Shown here in pieces: positions 38,301 through 48,798 of a stretch of 64,000 nt of DNA (within the stretch, counting starts at the first letter, position 1; each line of letters opens with the position of its first letter). The position numbers were made by a program, and so were the translations under genes. A model generated the notes under the pieces. The model worked only from the letters and a program-made list of their open reading frames with translations. It was not told where the DNA came from and did no database searches. The stretch comes from Owenia fusiformis (taxonomy: Eukaryota > Annelida > Polychaeta > Sabellida > Oweniidae), in NCBI GenBank assembly GCA_903813345.2, contig CAIIXF020000004.1, forward strand, positions 16,661,513 through 16,725,512, given 5' to 3'.

Positions 38301-40218
38301 GCACAAATTCAAGGGATTTTAATGTTTGTGAATAGAGTACATGCAGTTTTCTTCCACCCTTTTATTGGTTGTTTTACTGTGTAAAACAGAGTTTGTGTAA
38401 AATTATGAAGCAAGGAAGAATATAGACACGCATGCAACACACAAATGTGTATAGAAATAAACAATATATACAATAAATGATGTGCATTCAATTTTAATCT
38501 TATGGGGAAAATTGCAAATTGTGTGAGACCACTGACCATATATGGAATTCACATTCCATTATGTGATTGCAACTAGGGGTCCCAAACTACCATCAAAATA
38601 TTGATTTCTTCACTCATTTAATGGCAAGGTTTTTATGTTGATCGCATACTCATATAATCATCAAGAATTTTTTCAAAAGAAATGACCTTGTACCATGGTA
38701 TTTTACATGACTTATAGTTGCTGTATCGTACATGTATATTGAATTACATTTTGAAAGTGTCTTGTATGATATAACAACTCATTAGCATTATACTGATATA
38801 CAGTAAAACTTGTTTAAGTTAACACCTTTGATACCTCTAAAAAGTGTTCCACTTAGGAGGTGTTCCTAACAGAGGCTACTTAATCATCAAATCAGTTGGT
38901 CTTGTACACTGAAAAGATTTTCACTGTACAAATCTCTGATGTATTGTGGGACCCCTATTTACAACCAAGTACATTATAAGGGCATACATTAACACTACAC
39001 AACCTACCTATTGAACTATGACGCCTGTCTATTTTAGATGGTGTTTCACTGCGTTCTTGCAGTTGTTCTAACCTCTTCATGTCTGTTAACCATGACCATT
39101 CAGTTTGTGTCTCCATGGTAAATGTTGCTGTTTTCTTGGGTTTGCTAGCACTGAAAGAGTTAAGATGTAAAACTATCAAAAACCTTTACCTCCAAATTTT
39201 GAGTAACACTATATAATATGTATTATGTAGGTATTATTTTACTAATTTATAAATCAACAATAAAATGTAAACTGTCTGGCATTTTTGATGGAGTGAAAGG
39301 GATGATGTTACAGTAGTAGAAAGAGTAATTTAAACTGTAGTTTACCTTCCCTCACGGGAAAATGACACTGATTTTCTTCGTTGGTCTGGAGGAGGGACAT
39401 CATCTTCGACTGACATTTCCCTACGATATGACACAATCCGAGGGCGAGCTTTTGAGGCAGAGTTTGTTTTAGAATTTTTGGCTGAATCTAGAAAACATAC
39501 AATAAATTGTTACATTTTTTTGTCATTTGACAAAAAAGTAAATGGGCTCGGTTTTTTTTGTCAAGATTTCTTTTAAACCAATAAAAATTTACTTACCATT
39601 GCTCCCATCACTATTTGCAGGGCTCACTCGTCCTGATACTCGATCCTTGTTGCCGATGGGAGGAAGGGGAGGTTTAGGGGAGCTGACTTTAATAGGTTTA
39701 TCATCAACATCGCCAAGAATTTGGCTGCTTGGTCTGCTCCCTTTTGGAGTTTCTCTCCCTGTTCTCACAGGTCCTAGAACCCTGGGGGTAGCGTCATTGG
39801 TTCCAGGTTCCTCAGGGACATGTTTTTCAGGTTCGTGTATCCTTGGGTTGTCCTCATCTGAGGTCTCACTTTCAATATTTAAATCCTGCAAAGGAGACAT
39901 GCATACATATACATGTGCTGTATGACCTCATCTTGTTGAGGTCATTGTCTAGGATGCCACCATGGGCTTTCACAGATTTATTTTACAACATGTAGATCTA
40001 CATGTATGATGTAGACTAAAGTAAAATGTATGTAGCAGCAGTACTAAGTTGGCTAAAATGTGATTTGTTATAGATTCATCAACAAAACCCAGAAAATTCA
40101 ACTTGAAACATGAAAAAAATAACAAAGTCTAATGCTCTTTCACTGTAGGATAAATATCAGTAGTTACAGTAAATCACTAGACCTCTAATATTCATGAAGC
40201 TATATACTAACTTACCAT
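23323..40218 (-). CDS. ERICH6: Glutamate-rich protein 6-like (FAM194 domain), 17 exons
   Basis: Coding exons, 5' to 3' on the minus strand: 40218-40216, 39885-39597, 39487-39346, 39150-39008, 37867-37790, 36963-36794, 36302-36234, 34995-34888, 34630-34236, 34022-33999, 32302-32196, 29165-29005, 25464-25382, 24998-24843, 24306-24078, 23916-23840, 23515-23323. All junction phases agree and the sum is 2427 nt, 808 aa. The N-terminal half is acidic, Ser/Pro-rich and disordered. Exon 9 has a Cys pair, MCEFCEQPIKPFP, then YCC, a possible metal site. A coiled-coil-like Arg/Glu stretch (QQEREAQRLRERELK) spans the microexon. Exons 12-17 hold the FAM194 domain, with repeated FPDGTGNVFYSSG and FEPNGNASVYYPDGS strands. 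Human ERICH6 is shorter. No biochemical role is established that I know of. Weakest points are the start and the donors of exons 8 and 13. Confidence 0.85.
24560..24665 (-). repeat. Possible tRNA-derived SINE fragment
   Basis: On the minus strand a B-box-like stretch GGTCGGGAATTCGAGAC is seen, upstream-related to CATTACCATGAG. It lies in an ERICH6 intron. The A box is poor. Confidence 0.3.
25501..26668 (+). mobile_element. LINE 3' fragment in ERICH6 intron
   Basis: The 305-codon frame 25501-26418 reads LYGSEIWG, SFCKYILKVNKKSTN, LAIYGELGKYPL, then KFRISNHKLKIETGRY and a CEVCNLIENEKHIMRSC knuckle. This is the typical post-RT C-terminal region of a common invertebrate non-LTR family. The RT itself is missing, so the insertion is 5'-truncated. 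The 3' end is a short TAAATC tail (about 26649-26668). It is antisense to the host gene and sits close to the acceptor of exon 13 (25465). It differs in sequence from the LINE at 8779, so two families are present. Confidence 0.85.
26785..28885. mobile_element. 2.1-kb element of about 350-bp tandem units with GACG tail
   Basis: The word AATTTCGCGAGACAAAAATG recurs near 26958, 27314, 27656, 28003, 28154, 28503 and 28653. Units are therefore about 342-356 bp, with two short ones of about 150 bp. The left end GGCTCACATGGTG (about 26791) is inverted at the right as CACCATGTGAGC (about 28869-28880). Before the right end is a GGAC/GACG microsatellite (28805-28850). Similar GACGGAC-plus-GTGAGCTA ends are common in molluscan genomes, from memory. 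No ORF is convincing. It lies in an ERICH6 intron. Confidence 0.75.
29538..30574 (-). mobile_element. Tc1/mariner-type element with long terminal inverted repeats
   Basis: Ends CGAGGCCCGATCAGAAAGTA and TACTTTCTGATCGGGCCTCG are inverted, and the complementarity runs about 230 bp inward. TA flanks both sides (29536-29537, 30575-30576), as expected for Tc1/mariner/IS630. A minus-strand remnant at 29825-30016 ends GVKHCLNCIDFGGDYFEG, like the end of mariner transposases. The rest of the transposase is lost, so it is a decayed or non-autonomous copy. It lies in intron 11 of the ERICH6-like gene. Confidence 0.8.
31390..31580. repeat. Dispersed repeat C (GAGGCAATTGCCTC word)
   Basis: Ends with ATGAGGCAATTGCCTCTCCT. 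A relative at about 43918-43975 has GAGGCGATTGCCTCGCCT with the same downstream words. Weaker matches are near 32345-32430 and 52580-52650. Family unknown. Confidence 0.45.
32822..32955. repeat. Dispersed repeat B, intronic copy
   Basis: CATTAACATGCAAAATGTCACCACCT... to TTCTGGTGGTGTCATAA. Same family as 22485-22612. Confidence 0.65.
33585..33953. repeat. Minisatellite, four 37-bp then seven 32-bp units
   Basis: Unit core CTTGAATCAGTGTACACTTC. The first four units (33585, 33622, 33659, 33696) end in TATACTGTA. The next seven (from 33733) lack the last five bases. Degenerate units precede it (33480-33580). It ends about 45 bases from the 24-nt microexon of ERICH6. Confidence 0.95.
33999..34022 (-). 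other. ERICH6: 24-nt microexon of ERICH6-like gene
   Basis: Minus strand: AATGTGTAG, then 24 exon bases, then GTATTC. It adds QQEREAQ between the 34236 donor (GTCAG) and the 32302 acceptor, and both junction codons become Arg. It fits the phase of both neighbours exactly. Confidence 0.75.
37030..37260 (-). repeat. tRNA-derived SINE-like repeat
   Basis: On the minus strand GCGCCGTAACCACGAGGTTGC is followed by GAGCTTGAAAC, B-box-like, with a GC content well above the surroundings. It continues into a piece related to the hairpin at 1693-1803. Confidence 0.4.
40216..40218 (-). other. ERICH6: Proposed start codon of ERICH6-like gene, last three bases of exon 1
   Basis: The exon-like sequence ends ...CAATATG before GTAAGTTAG, and the next exon starts GATTTAAATATTG after TCTCCTTTGCAG. 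The join reads ATG GAT TTA AAT, giving MDLNIESETS in the required frame. An alternative is an in-frame ATG at 39897-39899 (MSPLQDL), which would require the strong acceptor at 39886 to be unused. Confidence 0.5.
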
Positions 40219-40493
40219 ATTGCTGCATCATCGTACAATACTGTAATTTATACATTAAACCATAGCTATTTAGCTGAATTTTAAAACTCCATTTGTTTGA
40301 TGTGGTGATGGTGATTATCACGTGATCAAATTAGGATCAAATGATTGGTTGATCTTCTAGCGTAAAGCAATCTAATTTTAAATTACGACTTAATCACGAC
40401 ATCAGGAAAGAACTTACTTACGACACATGTTATTTTTCAAAACGTTAAAAAGTCAGTTTTTTGTTCTTTTACAGCATCAAACTACCAGTCAAC
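40219..40493. promoter_or_regulatory. Divergent promoter region, ERICH6-like / RBMX2
   Basis: Only 275 bp separate the proposed ERICH6 start (minus) from the RBMX2 ATG (plus). The spacer must carry both promoters and 5' UTRs. No TATA box is obvious in either direction. It includes TGATGGTGATTATCACGTGATC, an E-box-like CACGTG word near 40319-40324. Confidence 0.55.
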
Positions 40494-43400
40494 ATGAATC
40501 CCATGAGGTAAGAATCATGAGGCTATTACAGTGCATCTTTTGTGTGAATTGTGTGCGATTTGAAAGAGTTTTACATCCTTATTCAACCCAATCTTGGAAA
40601 AATTGATGTGATTTTTTGTAAATTTTTTTTTAAAAAATGAAAAATTATAGATTTCCTCCCCAATTTGTAACCTGCGTGGTATAAACAATGTACATGTATT
40701 TGTAAGGTACTGTAGAATAAATTCCTCGTATCAATCTGATAGAAACTAGTATCTAGCCAGCATCATCTTTTTTAGTGATATTGAGCAGCAGTGACTCTAC
40801 AGTGGGGGACAAAAATAAAACTCAACGTTCACAAGTTGTCACAATGAGCTAATTTCCAAGTTTCGTGTCTCAAACTCTCCCAAGTGGTAGAAAAATAATT
40901 CCCGTTCACTAAAGTAGCACAATAAATGAATCCAAAGCTTCATACCTGCAAATAATGGATAAATCCCAGAGCTGTCAAGTGTCCCGCGAATGGCGGGATT
41001 ATCCCGCGAATTTGACCAAAATTTGGCTTATTCGCGTGTCCCGCAATGTCCCGCGAATTCCCGCAAATGACGGCTTTGACCTCCGCGAATTTTCAAAATT
41101 GTAACAATCCCCGAGGCTAAATAATTGTGATTATATTGTGATATAAGAAGCTAAGCTTTTTGCACTTTTGAGGAGTCAAGTTTACCTAATTTGAAAAGTG
41201 CTGCCGAACTCCCAGTGCATCAGATCATCGAAGACTGCTTTTGGAAGGAGCATATAGTACACTTATAAAACTATGATTTTGATCCAAATAACACCATAGT
41301 TGGCTTCTAGCATGCCGTTTGGTATCAAAATAAAGAGGAAGAGTGCAAATTTCATTTTAATTACGGAAAAGGGATGTATGTCACGATTAGTTCCAACGTT
41401 GGCCTTTTTACTACGCGTGTCACGGCCTTCATCTCAGAACTGAACGAATGTTAGCAAACGCGAGTTCCAATAAATGGACACTGATATCTCGAAAAGAAAC
41501 CTGACTCCCCATAATTTGATGTAGAATAATCGAACCCCTATACGAATAGGTACATTTTGATATATAACACTATGGGGGTAAATGTTTCATAGTTGGTCAC
41601 GAACGCCATAAGTGCAAAGTATTCACAAGAATTTTTGAATTTCGTGTCGGATTACGGTACTCACACCTAAAGCGTGGTTTTTGATAGTTTAATAATAGTT
41701 CTATGCGTATTGTGTGTAATTGTGTGGAATTGTGTTGACGTTTACTTAAGTTAAGTGCATTATATTTGATAAATCAGTATCTGAAAGTTTGATTCAAGAG
41801 TACTTTTACATTAAAAATCCCTTGAATGTCCTGCGACATCCCGCAAAAGGTGGATGTCCCGCAAAATCCCGCGAATTTAGGGCACTTTGTCTGGAAAAAT
41901 TATCCCTCTCTGAAGTCTTTGGTGGTTACCCTGTTAATTGTCCCGCAAGTAGCGTGTTTATCCCTCGAATGGTCCCGCGAAATCCCGCGAATTTGATCAA
42001 AATTTGACCTTTTAGCGCAATCACGCAAATCCCTTAAATGTCCCGCGAAATCCCGCGAATTTAGGTGGACGTCCCGCAAAATCCCGCTAATTTTTGGAAC
42101 TGGGTCTAAAAAATCTGTCCCGCGAGAAAATCTTTGGGGGTTGACAGTACTGAAATCCCTACCAAATCGAATGAATGTTTTCATGAATCGCCATGTTTGT
42201 TATCCAAGGACGGTTGACTCCCAGCATGCAACATCAGTTAACCGTATTTACTCATGACAGGTTTCAAAATGGCGGAACAGCATTTTGAAAGCTGGCACGT
42301 GTCATGTTGCATTCTGGGAGCCAATCCTCCGTTCCGGCGCAATCGGGCGACAAAATCACCTCAATATTTGAAGAGTCGGCATAACATGTGAATATCCACT
42401 TCAACTTTTGAAGTTCTTATTTGTCATTAGGGACACAAATTCCACTATATTTGGACTTACTATGACGGAGAAAATAGAGCACTGAATACACTGAGGTAAG
42501 AATTTATTACATGTGCGACAGCATGTAATTTTCATAGCTTTTGCAATTCTTTATGATCCCCACTGTAGCTTTCACCTCCCTGTGTACCATTTATAATCAG
42601 ATCTTTGTGCCAGAACCTGTTTTAGGTTTAAATCCAAAATGTTGGAAGTTAGACATATTGAGGACATGGGGGCAACATCAACCATGTAGGTAATTGTCGG
42701 ACAAATGACTGCATACAGTATACTGAGTGTCTGACAATTACCTACATGGGCAACATTTTCTCCCTGTACTCTACAGTGTACAATATCTGAGAATGTTTAA
42801 AATTTGGATATTTGTTTCCAAACTAAAAGCCTTGCAACATACCCATTGGAAAACTCTCAATTTTTATCTGTGATAAATTACATGTAATTCGTAAGAAACA
42901 AATATCCAAAATTTAAAAATCAACAAATGCTAAAGCCTTCTACAAGGCTAGGGCAGGAGCTTGAGGAATTTGCAGGAAACGGAGAAAAAATTACCCTACC
43001 ACACATGCTATACAGATATGGTTGTACTGGCGAAATAAGTTACTTGTTTTTGTTAGAAGATGCAGCAAGTTGTCTCAGCAATTCAAAAAAATTATTCCTC
43101 AAGAATGTTTGGTGTTATTTTTCAGCAATATCAAAGGGACGCAAAAGATCAATGAGCGAGAGTTAGAGCTTGGATTGACAGGCAGCAAGACATCCTGGCA
43201 TGGTAAATACAAAGACAGCGCCTGGGTGTTCATGGGGGGCATGCCTTATGATCTCACTGAGGGTGATGTGATATGCATCTTTTCACAGTAAGTAAATTAT
43301 CATATTAATTGTGACATTTAACTGTTTGATGTTAGTACCATTATGTAGTGTGGTGCTGGCCACGTTTTTATGCAATTTTTATCACAAATTTTATGCTTGA

Positions 43401-46281
43401 TTTTGATCAGATTCAATGCCAGTGTTTGTTTTTTTATATTGCAGGCATACTTATTTTATACAGTTTTCACTTGTTTGTATTTCAGTCAATCAGATGCAAA
43501 ATGCATGGAATATAAATTTTCCATGGTTGATAAGTTAACGCATTTATATTCCACTTAGACACTAGTATCAGTAAGATAGCTCTCTTTGAGTTGGATATCT
43601 GAGCTTGACTTAGGGATTTCATTTGCATTTCTTTCAACAGTCAAAATGAGAAAAAAAATTGGCAAAATCGATAAAAAATATTGGCTGGACCATGGGCTAG
43701 AATTGAAAGCCCATGGCTGGACATTCATGTAAATATCCACATACATTCTTATTTTTCATTATCATTTAAAACATGGTGAGCAAAAATGGGATAGCCAGGG
43801 TCCAAAAATAGGCAAGGACAATATCAAAATATGCTAGACAAAAGACACTGAGAAATGTTGTTAATATCAGACATCAATATCAAAATCTTCGGTAAGAATC
43901 AATCTAATAAATATATCTGTAAATTTTGTTGAGGCGATTGCCTCGCCTGCCTCATGCCTGGCTACGTCCATATGTATGATGTCTCCCATTGAAATGATAT
44001 ACTTCAGTGATCTCTCAAGCATTAAGGCAAGTGGGCACAGTACCCACCTGAGATTTTTAAAACAGGCTTGCACCCACCTGAAAATTCATTTGCACTCACT
44101 TGAAAATGAGAAAAATCATGAAAAATTGGCATATTTTGACCAGTTTTGGTCTGAATTGTGAAAATGAGAATTTTGCATCCACTTGAGAAAAAATCCTGCG
44201 GAGAACACTGTACCTACATGTAGTGCTTTTATTTCAGGTATGGCGAGGTAGTGAATATTAACTTAGTGAGAGATAAAGGGACAGGAAAGTTCAAAGGATT
44301 TGGTTTCCTGTGCTACCAAGATCAAAGGAGTACAGTACTTGCTGTGGATAACTTCAATGGCACCAAGGTAGGTCTCTAATACATGTTTAAATTGCTATGT
44401 ATTTGCACATTGTTTATGGTTTTTTCAAAAGCAGATGTCTTTGAAGCATGTATGCCTATTCAACAAGAAATCCTCCTCCTTCAGAAGGAGGCATTTTGCA
44501 CATTAATACCTTGAACTTTATCTAGATTTCTTTAAAACAATGAAAAAGTGCAAGTAATAAGGTCCGGACTGAGAGTGAATGAGTCAATTTGATCTACAAT
44601 TTGACATGATTTGCGATAACATTGAAATATGGACCTCAATGCTTCACAGGTACCTTTTGTACACGTATATCCAAGTACACCCCCAAAATGCAATCTGCTT
44701 TTGGTCGCCGTTTTGGTGCCGGAACAGTGCCGGAACAGCGCCAAATTTTTGCGATGCTGAATCAGCGCCGAATTATATTGGCTGTGTAGCTCTGACATCC
44801 ATATCATTGATACAATATATTTACAGATCCTAGGCCGCACTATCAGAGTTGACCATGTTGAGAACTACAAGGTCCCAAAGGAACATGAGAATGACGATGA
44901 TGTCACTGCTCAGCTAAGGGATGAAGGATGTGCCCCACAATTACCATCATCAGAGAGTGAAGAAATAGAGGAAGATTATACTGCTTTCAAACCTAAGAAA
45001 GGTGCAAACAAATATTTCTTTTCACCATGGTTTCAAATAATGTATAGTGTATAATGTATATAATAAGATTAGCCTGACAAAAGATAATGTTGATTTTGGA
45101 AACATTTTAGGCAGTTATGATCAAAGATAAAGTTAAAAATCGGGAGAATAGATAAACTATTATAAATTGTATGTACATGTAGCTCATTTTTACATGATAT
45201 GTAATATAAAAAATAATTCTTTTCCTCTGGTTTTAATTCTGGAATCAACCAATTCTGAATGAATTAATATGCGAAACTGAATGTGAGAAATTTTTTTTGT
45301 TTTATTGATTTATTAATTCCAGATAAGAAAGTTAAAAAGAAGAAAAAGAAAGAAAAGAAATCCAAGAAAGCCAAAAAGAAGAGAAAAGAAAGCAGTGATT
45401 CAGACTCATCGAATTCATCAATAGAAGAAATCAGATCGTCAAAAAAACTAAAAACGCAACACAAAGTTGATCTCGATAGACTTAAAACTGAAAAAGAGGA
45501 TAAAGCTTATGATAAATATGCAATAAAATATGATCGTAACTATGACAATAATTCAAGAAATCAGCAAATCCCAAGGAGAAAAATTAAGAGCGAAAAAAGA
45601 CGCCATGATGAATCATCATCATCTGAAGAGGAAGTTATGTCTAAAAGGCGAACTCATAATAAAAATGAAACAAAATATAGTGATAGAGAGTTTAAACCCT
45701 CAGGACAATCCAGATATAAAGACAGAGAAACGTATTCTTCAAGGGACCAAAATCGAGACACTGAACTAGAAAGACATAGGGACAGAAATAATTATAATGC
45801 CGATGAACGTAAAAATGGGAGAGAAGTTGATAGGAATGGTAAAAGGGAAGAGGAATCGTTTAGGGAAAGAAAAGGGCATGAATCTACACGGAATAATAGA
45901 GATACATCAAGGGATGATAAAAGTCGAAGACCTAGAGATGTAGAGGGCAGATCAAGGGGTACAGAGGGCAGATATAGGGATACTGAGGTCAGATCAAGGG
46001 ATACTGAGGGCAGATATAAGGATACTGAAGGCAGATCAAGGGATACTGAGGGCAGATCAAGGGATACTGGGGGCAGATCTAGGGATACTGAGGGCAGATC
46101 AAGGGATACTGAGGGCAGATCAAGGGATATTGAGGGCAGATCAAGGGATATTGAGGGCAGATCAAGGGATACTGAGGGCAGATCTAGAGATACGGAGGGC
46201 AGATCTAGGGATAGGGATGATGAAACAAGGGATCATAGAAGGGAAAGGGATGATTCAAGGGAAAGAAAACATAGGAGATGA
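40494..46281 (+). CDS. RBMX2: RNA-binding motif protein, X-linked 2 (RBMX2/Ist3 family), 5 exons
   Basis: Exons 40494-40507, 43126-43287, 44238-44367, 44827-45001 and 45323-46281 join in phase (1440 nt, 479 aa). The protein starts MNPMSNIKGTQKINERELEL, close to the family N-terminus. One RRM spans residues about 36-114, with RNP2 VFMGGM (39-44) and RNP1 KFKGFGFL (77-84), followed by the conserved RVDHVENYKVPK. The rest is Lys-rich, then an Arg/Asp/Glu/Ser tail. The yeast orthologue Ist3/Snu17 is in the RES complex with Bud13 and Pml1, a spliceosomal complex, so a nuclear splicing role is expected. It is longer than human RBMX2 because of an RSRDTEG repeat array. AATAAA words near 46796 and 46838 may be poly(A) signals. 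Confidence 0.95.
40972..42147. mobile_element. Element with clustered CCCGCGAAT words, RBMX2 intron 1
   Basis: CTGTCAA at the left and TTGACAG at the right mark a short inverted repeat. Inside, both ends carry many near-copies of TCCCGCGAAT / TCCCGCAAAATCCCGC (about seven near 40980-41095 and more than ten near 41825-42130), and the middle is unrelated AT-rich DNA. Subterminal repeat clusters like this are typical of transposase binding regions of DNA transposons. No transposase frame is seen. Confidence 0.6.
42204..42332. mobile_element. MITE family D, copy 1
   Basis: Left ACGGTTGACTCCCAGCATGC and right GCATTCTGGGAGCCAATCCTCC are inverted. A larger relative is at 47191-47490. It lies in RBMX2 intron 1. 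Confidence 0.6.
42682..42749. repeat. 68-bp hairpin
   Basis: CCATGTAGGTAATTGTC (42682) pairs with GACAATTACCTACATGG (to 42749). Both sides are followed by similar GGCAACAT words, so a longer imperfect palindrome is possible. Confidence 0.75.
45928..46200 (+). repeat. RBMX2: 21-bp coding minisatellite (RSRDTEG array) in RBMX2
   Basis: Thirteen 7-residue units in frame (RPRDVEG, RSRGTEG, RYRDTEV, then mostly RSRDTEG), followed by RSRDRDD. Several units are nearly identical at the DNA level, so the array is recently expanded and likely variable. RS/RD-rich tails in splicing proteins are disordered and phosphorylatable. Confidence 0.95.
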
Positions 46282-48798
46282 TTCATTGGATGACCTTTGC
46301 ATTAATTGTAAATTCTATTATTTGTCTCTCTTAGTACTAATTAGCGTCATTTGAGCTGGAAAGGTTTATGCAGGAAGTTTTGAAGTGGTGGCATATTGTT
46401 ATAGTCTCTAACTTGTTCGGCAGTTGGTGTTCAGCATTCGATGGTTATTGTTTAAACTTGGGCAAAATCGCCAACTTGACATTTCAGTTTAAATAAGCAA
46501 TGAACATTTTGATTGAAAACATACTGGTCAACATACATGTATCCCAATTTTTCAAGATTTCCCCAATTATTGATATAAATTCCTAATAGTCTGCTGATTG
46601 TTCCCTCAATGACAATGCTTCAATGAATGAATGATTGAGATACTGACATATTCTTTATTTTATACTTCATGGCAGAGGGATTTCCTCAGATCATACTCAT
46701 AAATATGTACTACTAGTGTACTGAAATGTAACAATTGCAACATTACAACTTGATGTAAATTCAAATGAATATATATATTTATTTATATATTGGCAAAATA
46801 AATCAACATGGATTACAGATATTTGCAAATAAACTTCTTTCTGTGTAATAAATGATTCAATTTATTAATATTTGGCAAAAAAGAATTTTTGGCATATAAT
46901 ATTACATGTATTTTCATTATTGTCCAGTCATCAATAAACTGTATCTAATTTCTTATAAAGTACCCCTCTAATACATGTATATTAAAAGTTATTCAATCAT
47001 TCAATGAGAAAACAGAAAAATATTTTTACTGTACTTTTACTGTACATGTACTTTCCATCATAAATCACTGAATACTGCTTTTATTCCATGGTGTCATTGG
47101 GCAGATAAGATGATGTCATTTGGCACATAATGATGATGCCATTGGGCATATAAGATGATGTCATTGGGCTACCCATTAGGCATGTAAGCAAGGAGGATTG
47201 GCTCCCAGAATCGAAGTCGATATTTTCCAACAATGAAAACGCCGAGATGTCGTTATTTTCTGAAATTATAACCGATTATAAATTCAAAATAAACAGTTCA
47301 AAAGATTCGAACCAATATCTCAATCATTTCCTGTGAGTTTTGGAATTTTTCGTTAGGAAATAAGACCAAAATTTACGATTCAAATGTTGAAGTGAACAAA
47401 ATGGCGGCTGTTGGAATTCAAATTTTGTAGCACGACATGCCCATATATGGGACAGAATATCGATGTTGCACTCTGGGAGCCAATCCTCCTTGGCATGTAA
47501 GATGGCAATTTGCAAATAAGATAATGTCATTAGGCATCTAAAACTGGGACACAGAGAGCAAATACAGATTTAATACTGATAAAATGGATTCTCCATGTAC
47601 TCCATGGCATGTAAATACAGTCCAATAAGTATTAAAGGCACACAGGCCAATCAGATGACAAAAATTGCACAATCGTTGATTATAAAATAAAGGCCTATGC
47701 ATGTACTTATTGTATAAGCCTTATTGCAGAGTAGAGCAGATAAATTGTTAATTTGATAAACATATTTAATATAATGTTATTTATATTATGCTATAATGTA
47801 AATGTTTAATTTTATGAACATTCAGGTAATCTTTATTAAAAGTAAAGACAAATTTCTTAATTCTGCCAATATTTTAGTAGCAAATTTTATGCCTGGCATA
47901 AATTTTATCAGAATTAAATTCTGTAAAAGTTGGAACCCTATATTCTCCCTATTTGATACTTTCTCAACACAAAAGTGATCCCATTATACACACAGAATAT
48001 AGATGTGCAACACAATATCTCTGTAACAAAATAGCTAGGAGCAGTTTTCTGTGTTAAGAGTCTTTTTAAGGAGCAGGGCACAAGAATCATCCGAAAAACA
48101 TTTTGTTAATTAGACAACAGCAACCCCAAAGTGTAGCAAATCCCATCGAACACCAATAGCTGGCATTTTTACAAAATACTTCTACAACTTTTTCAGTTAT
48201 AACAAAAATCGTAAACTAACACACATAAAAATGGCCACCTTTTTCAAAATGGTCGCTCACAGCCAAATTGTAACTCCGTTCGATGGGATAATAACTTTAT
48301 TAAGACTAGAGTATTTTTTTAACAACCAAGAACATTTTAGATCCCATTTTCATTAATCAGATGAATTGAAATACTGTACTACTGCTAATAACCATGTAAT
48401 ATTTGTAGAGATCTCTCCGGTTTGTAACTTTTAATACCATCTCTCTTAACATGAATTTTATCTGGCCTCTTGTCTCTGCAGGGCCTCATGTAAACATATT
48501 TATCTTCCTTGGGATATACTAGTATCCAAAATACAAAACTTTCCATAATATTTTGGTTTTTCGGTTAGACATTTGAAGATCTTATACTATTCTAGTAACT
48601 AGAAACTACATAACAAAAAATATCATTGCTTCTTCTCTATATGAGAACTGATAAAATATCCAAGCCAGTAACCAGCTATTGCAAAGGCCCTGACCCAAAA
48701 ACACCTAAAAATTGCACAAAATTGTGAAAACTGCAAGTATTGAAAGAATGTTTGACCAGGGTGGGGGGTGCATGAACCCCCGACTATGGGCCCGATAT
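46282..48798. other. Intergenic between convergent RBMX2 and SLC19
   Basis: Holds MITE family D copy 2 (47191-47490), a short ATGATGTCATTGGGC direct repeat (47100-47165), and a G-run repeat at 48690-48795. No gene is seen. Confidence 0.6.
47191..47490. mobile_element. MITE family D, copy 2 (300 bp)
   Basis: Ends AGGAGGATTGGCTCCCAG and CTGGGAGCCAATCCTCCT are exact inverted repeats. Similar GGCATGTAAG words lie on both sides (about 47180-47189 and 47492-47501), possibly pre-existing repeats rather than a target duplication. Confidence 0.75.

Noticed and set aside
41789-42184. Overlapping frames on both strands in RBMX2 intron 1
   Set aside because: They are translations of the CCCGCGAAT repeat array.
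45264-45464. 66-codon minus frame rich in Phe and Leu
   Set aside because: It is the complement of the Lys-rich RBMX2 exon 5.
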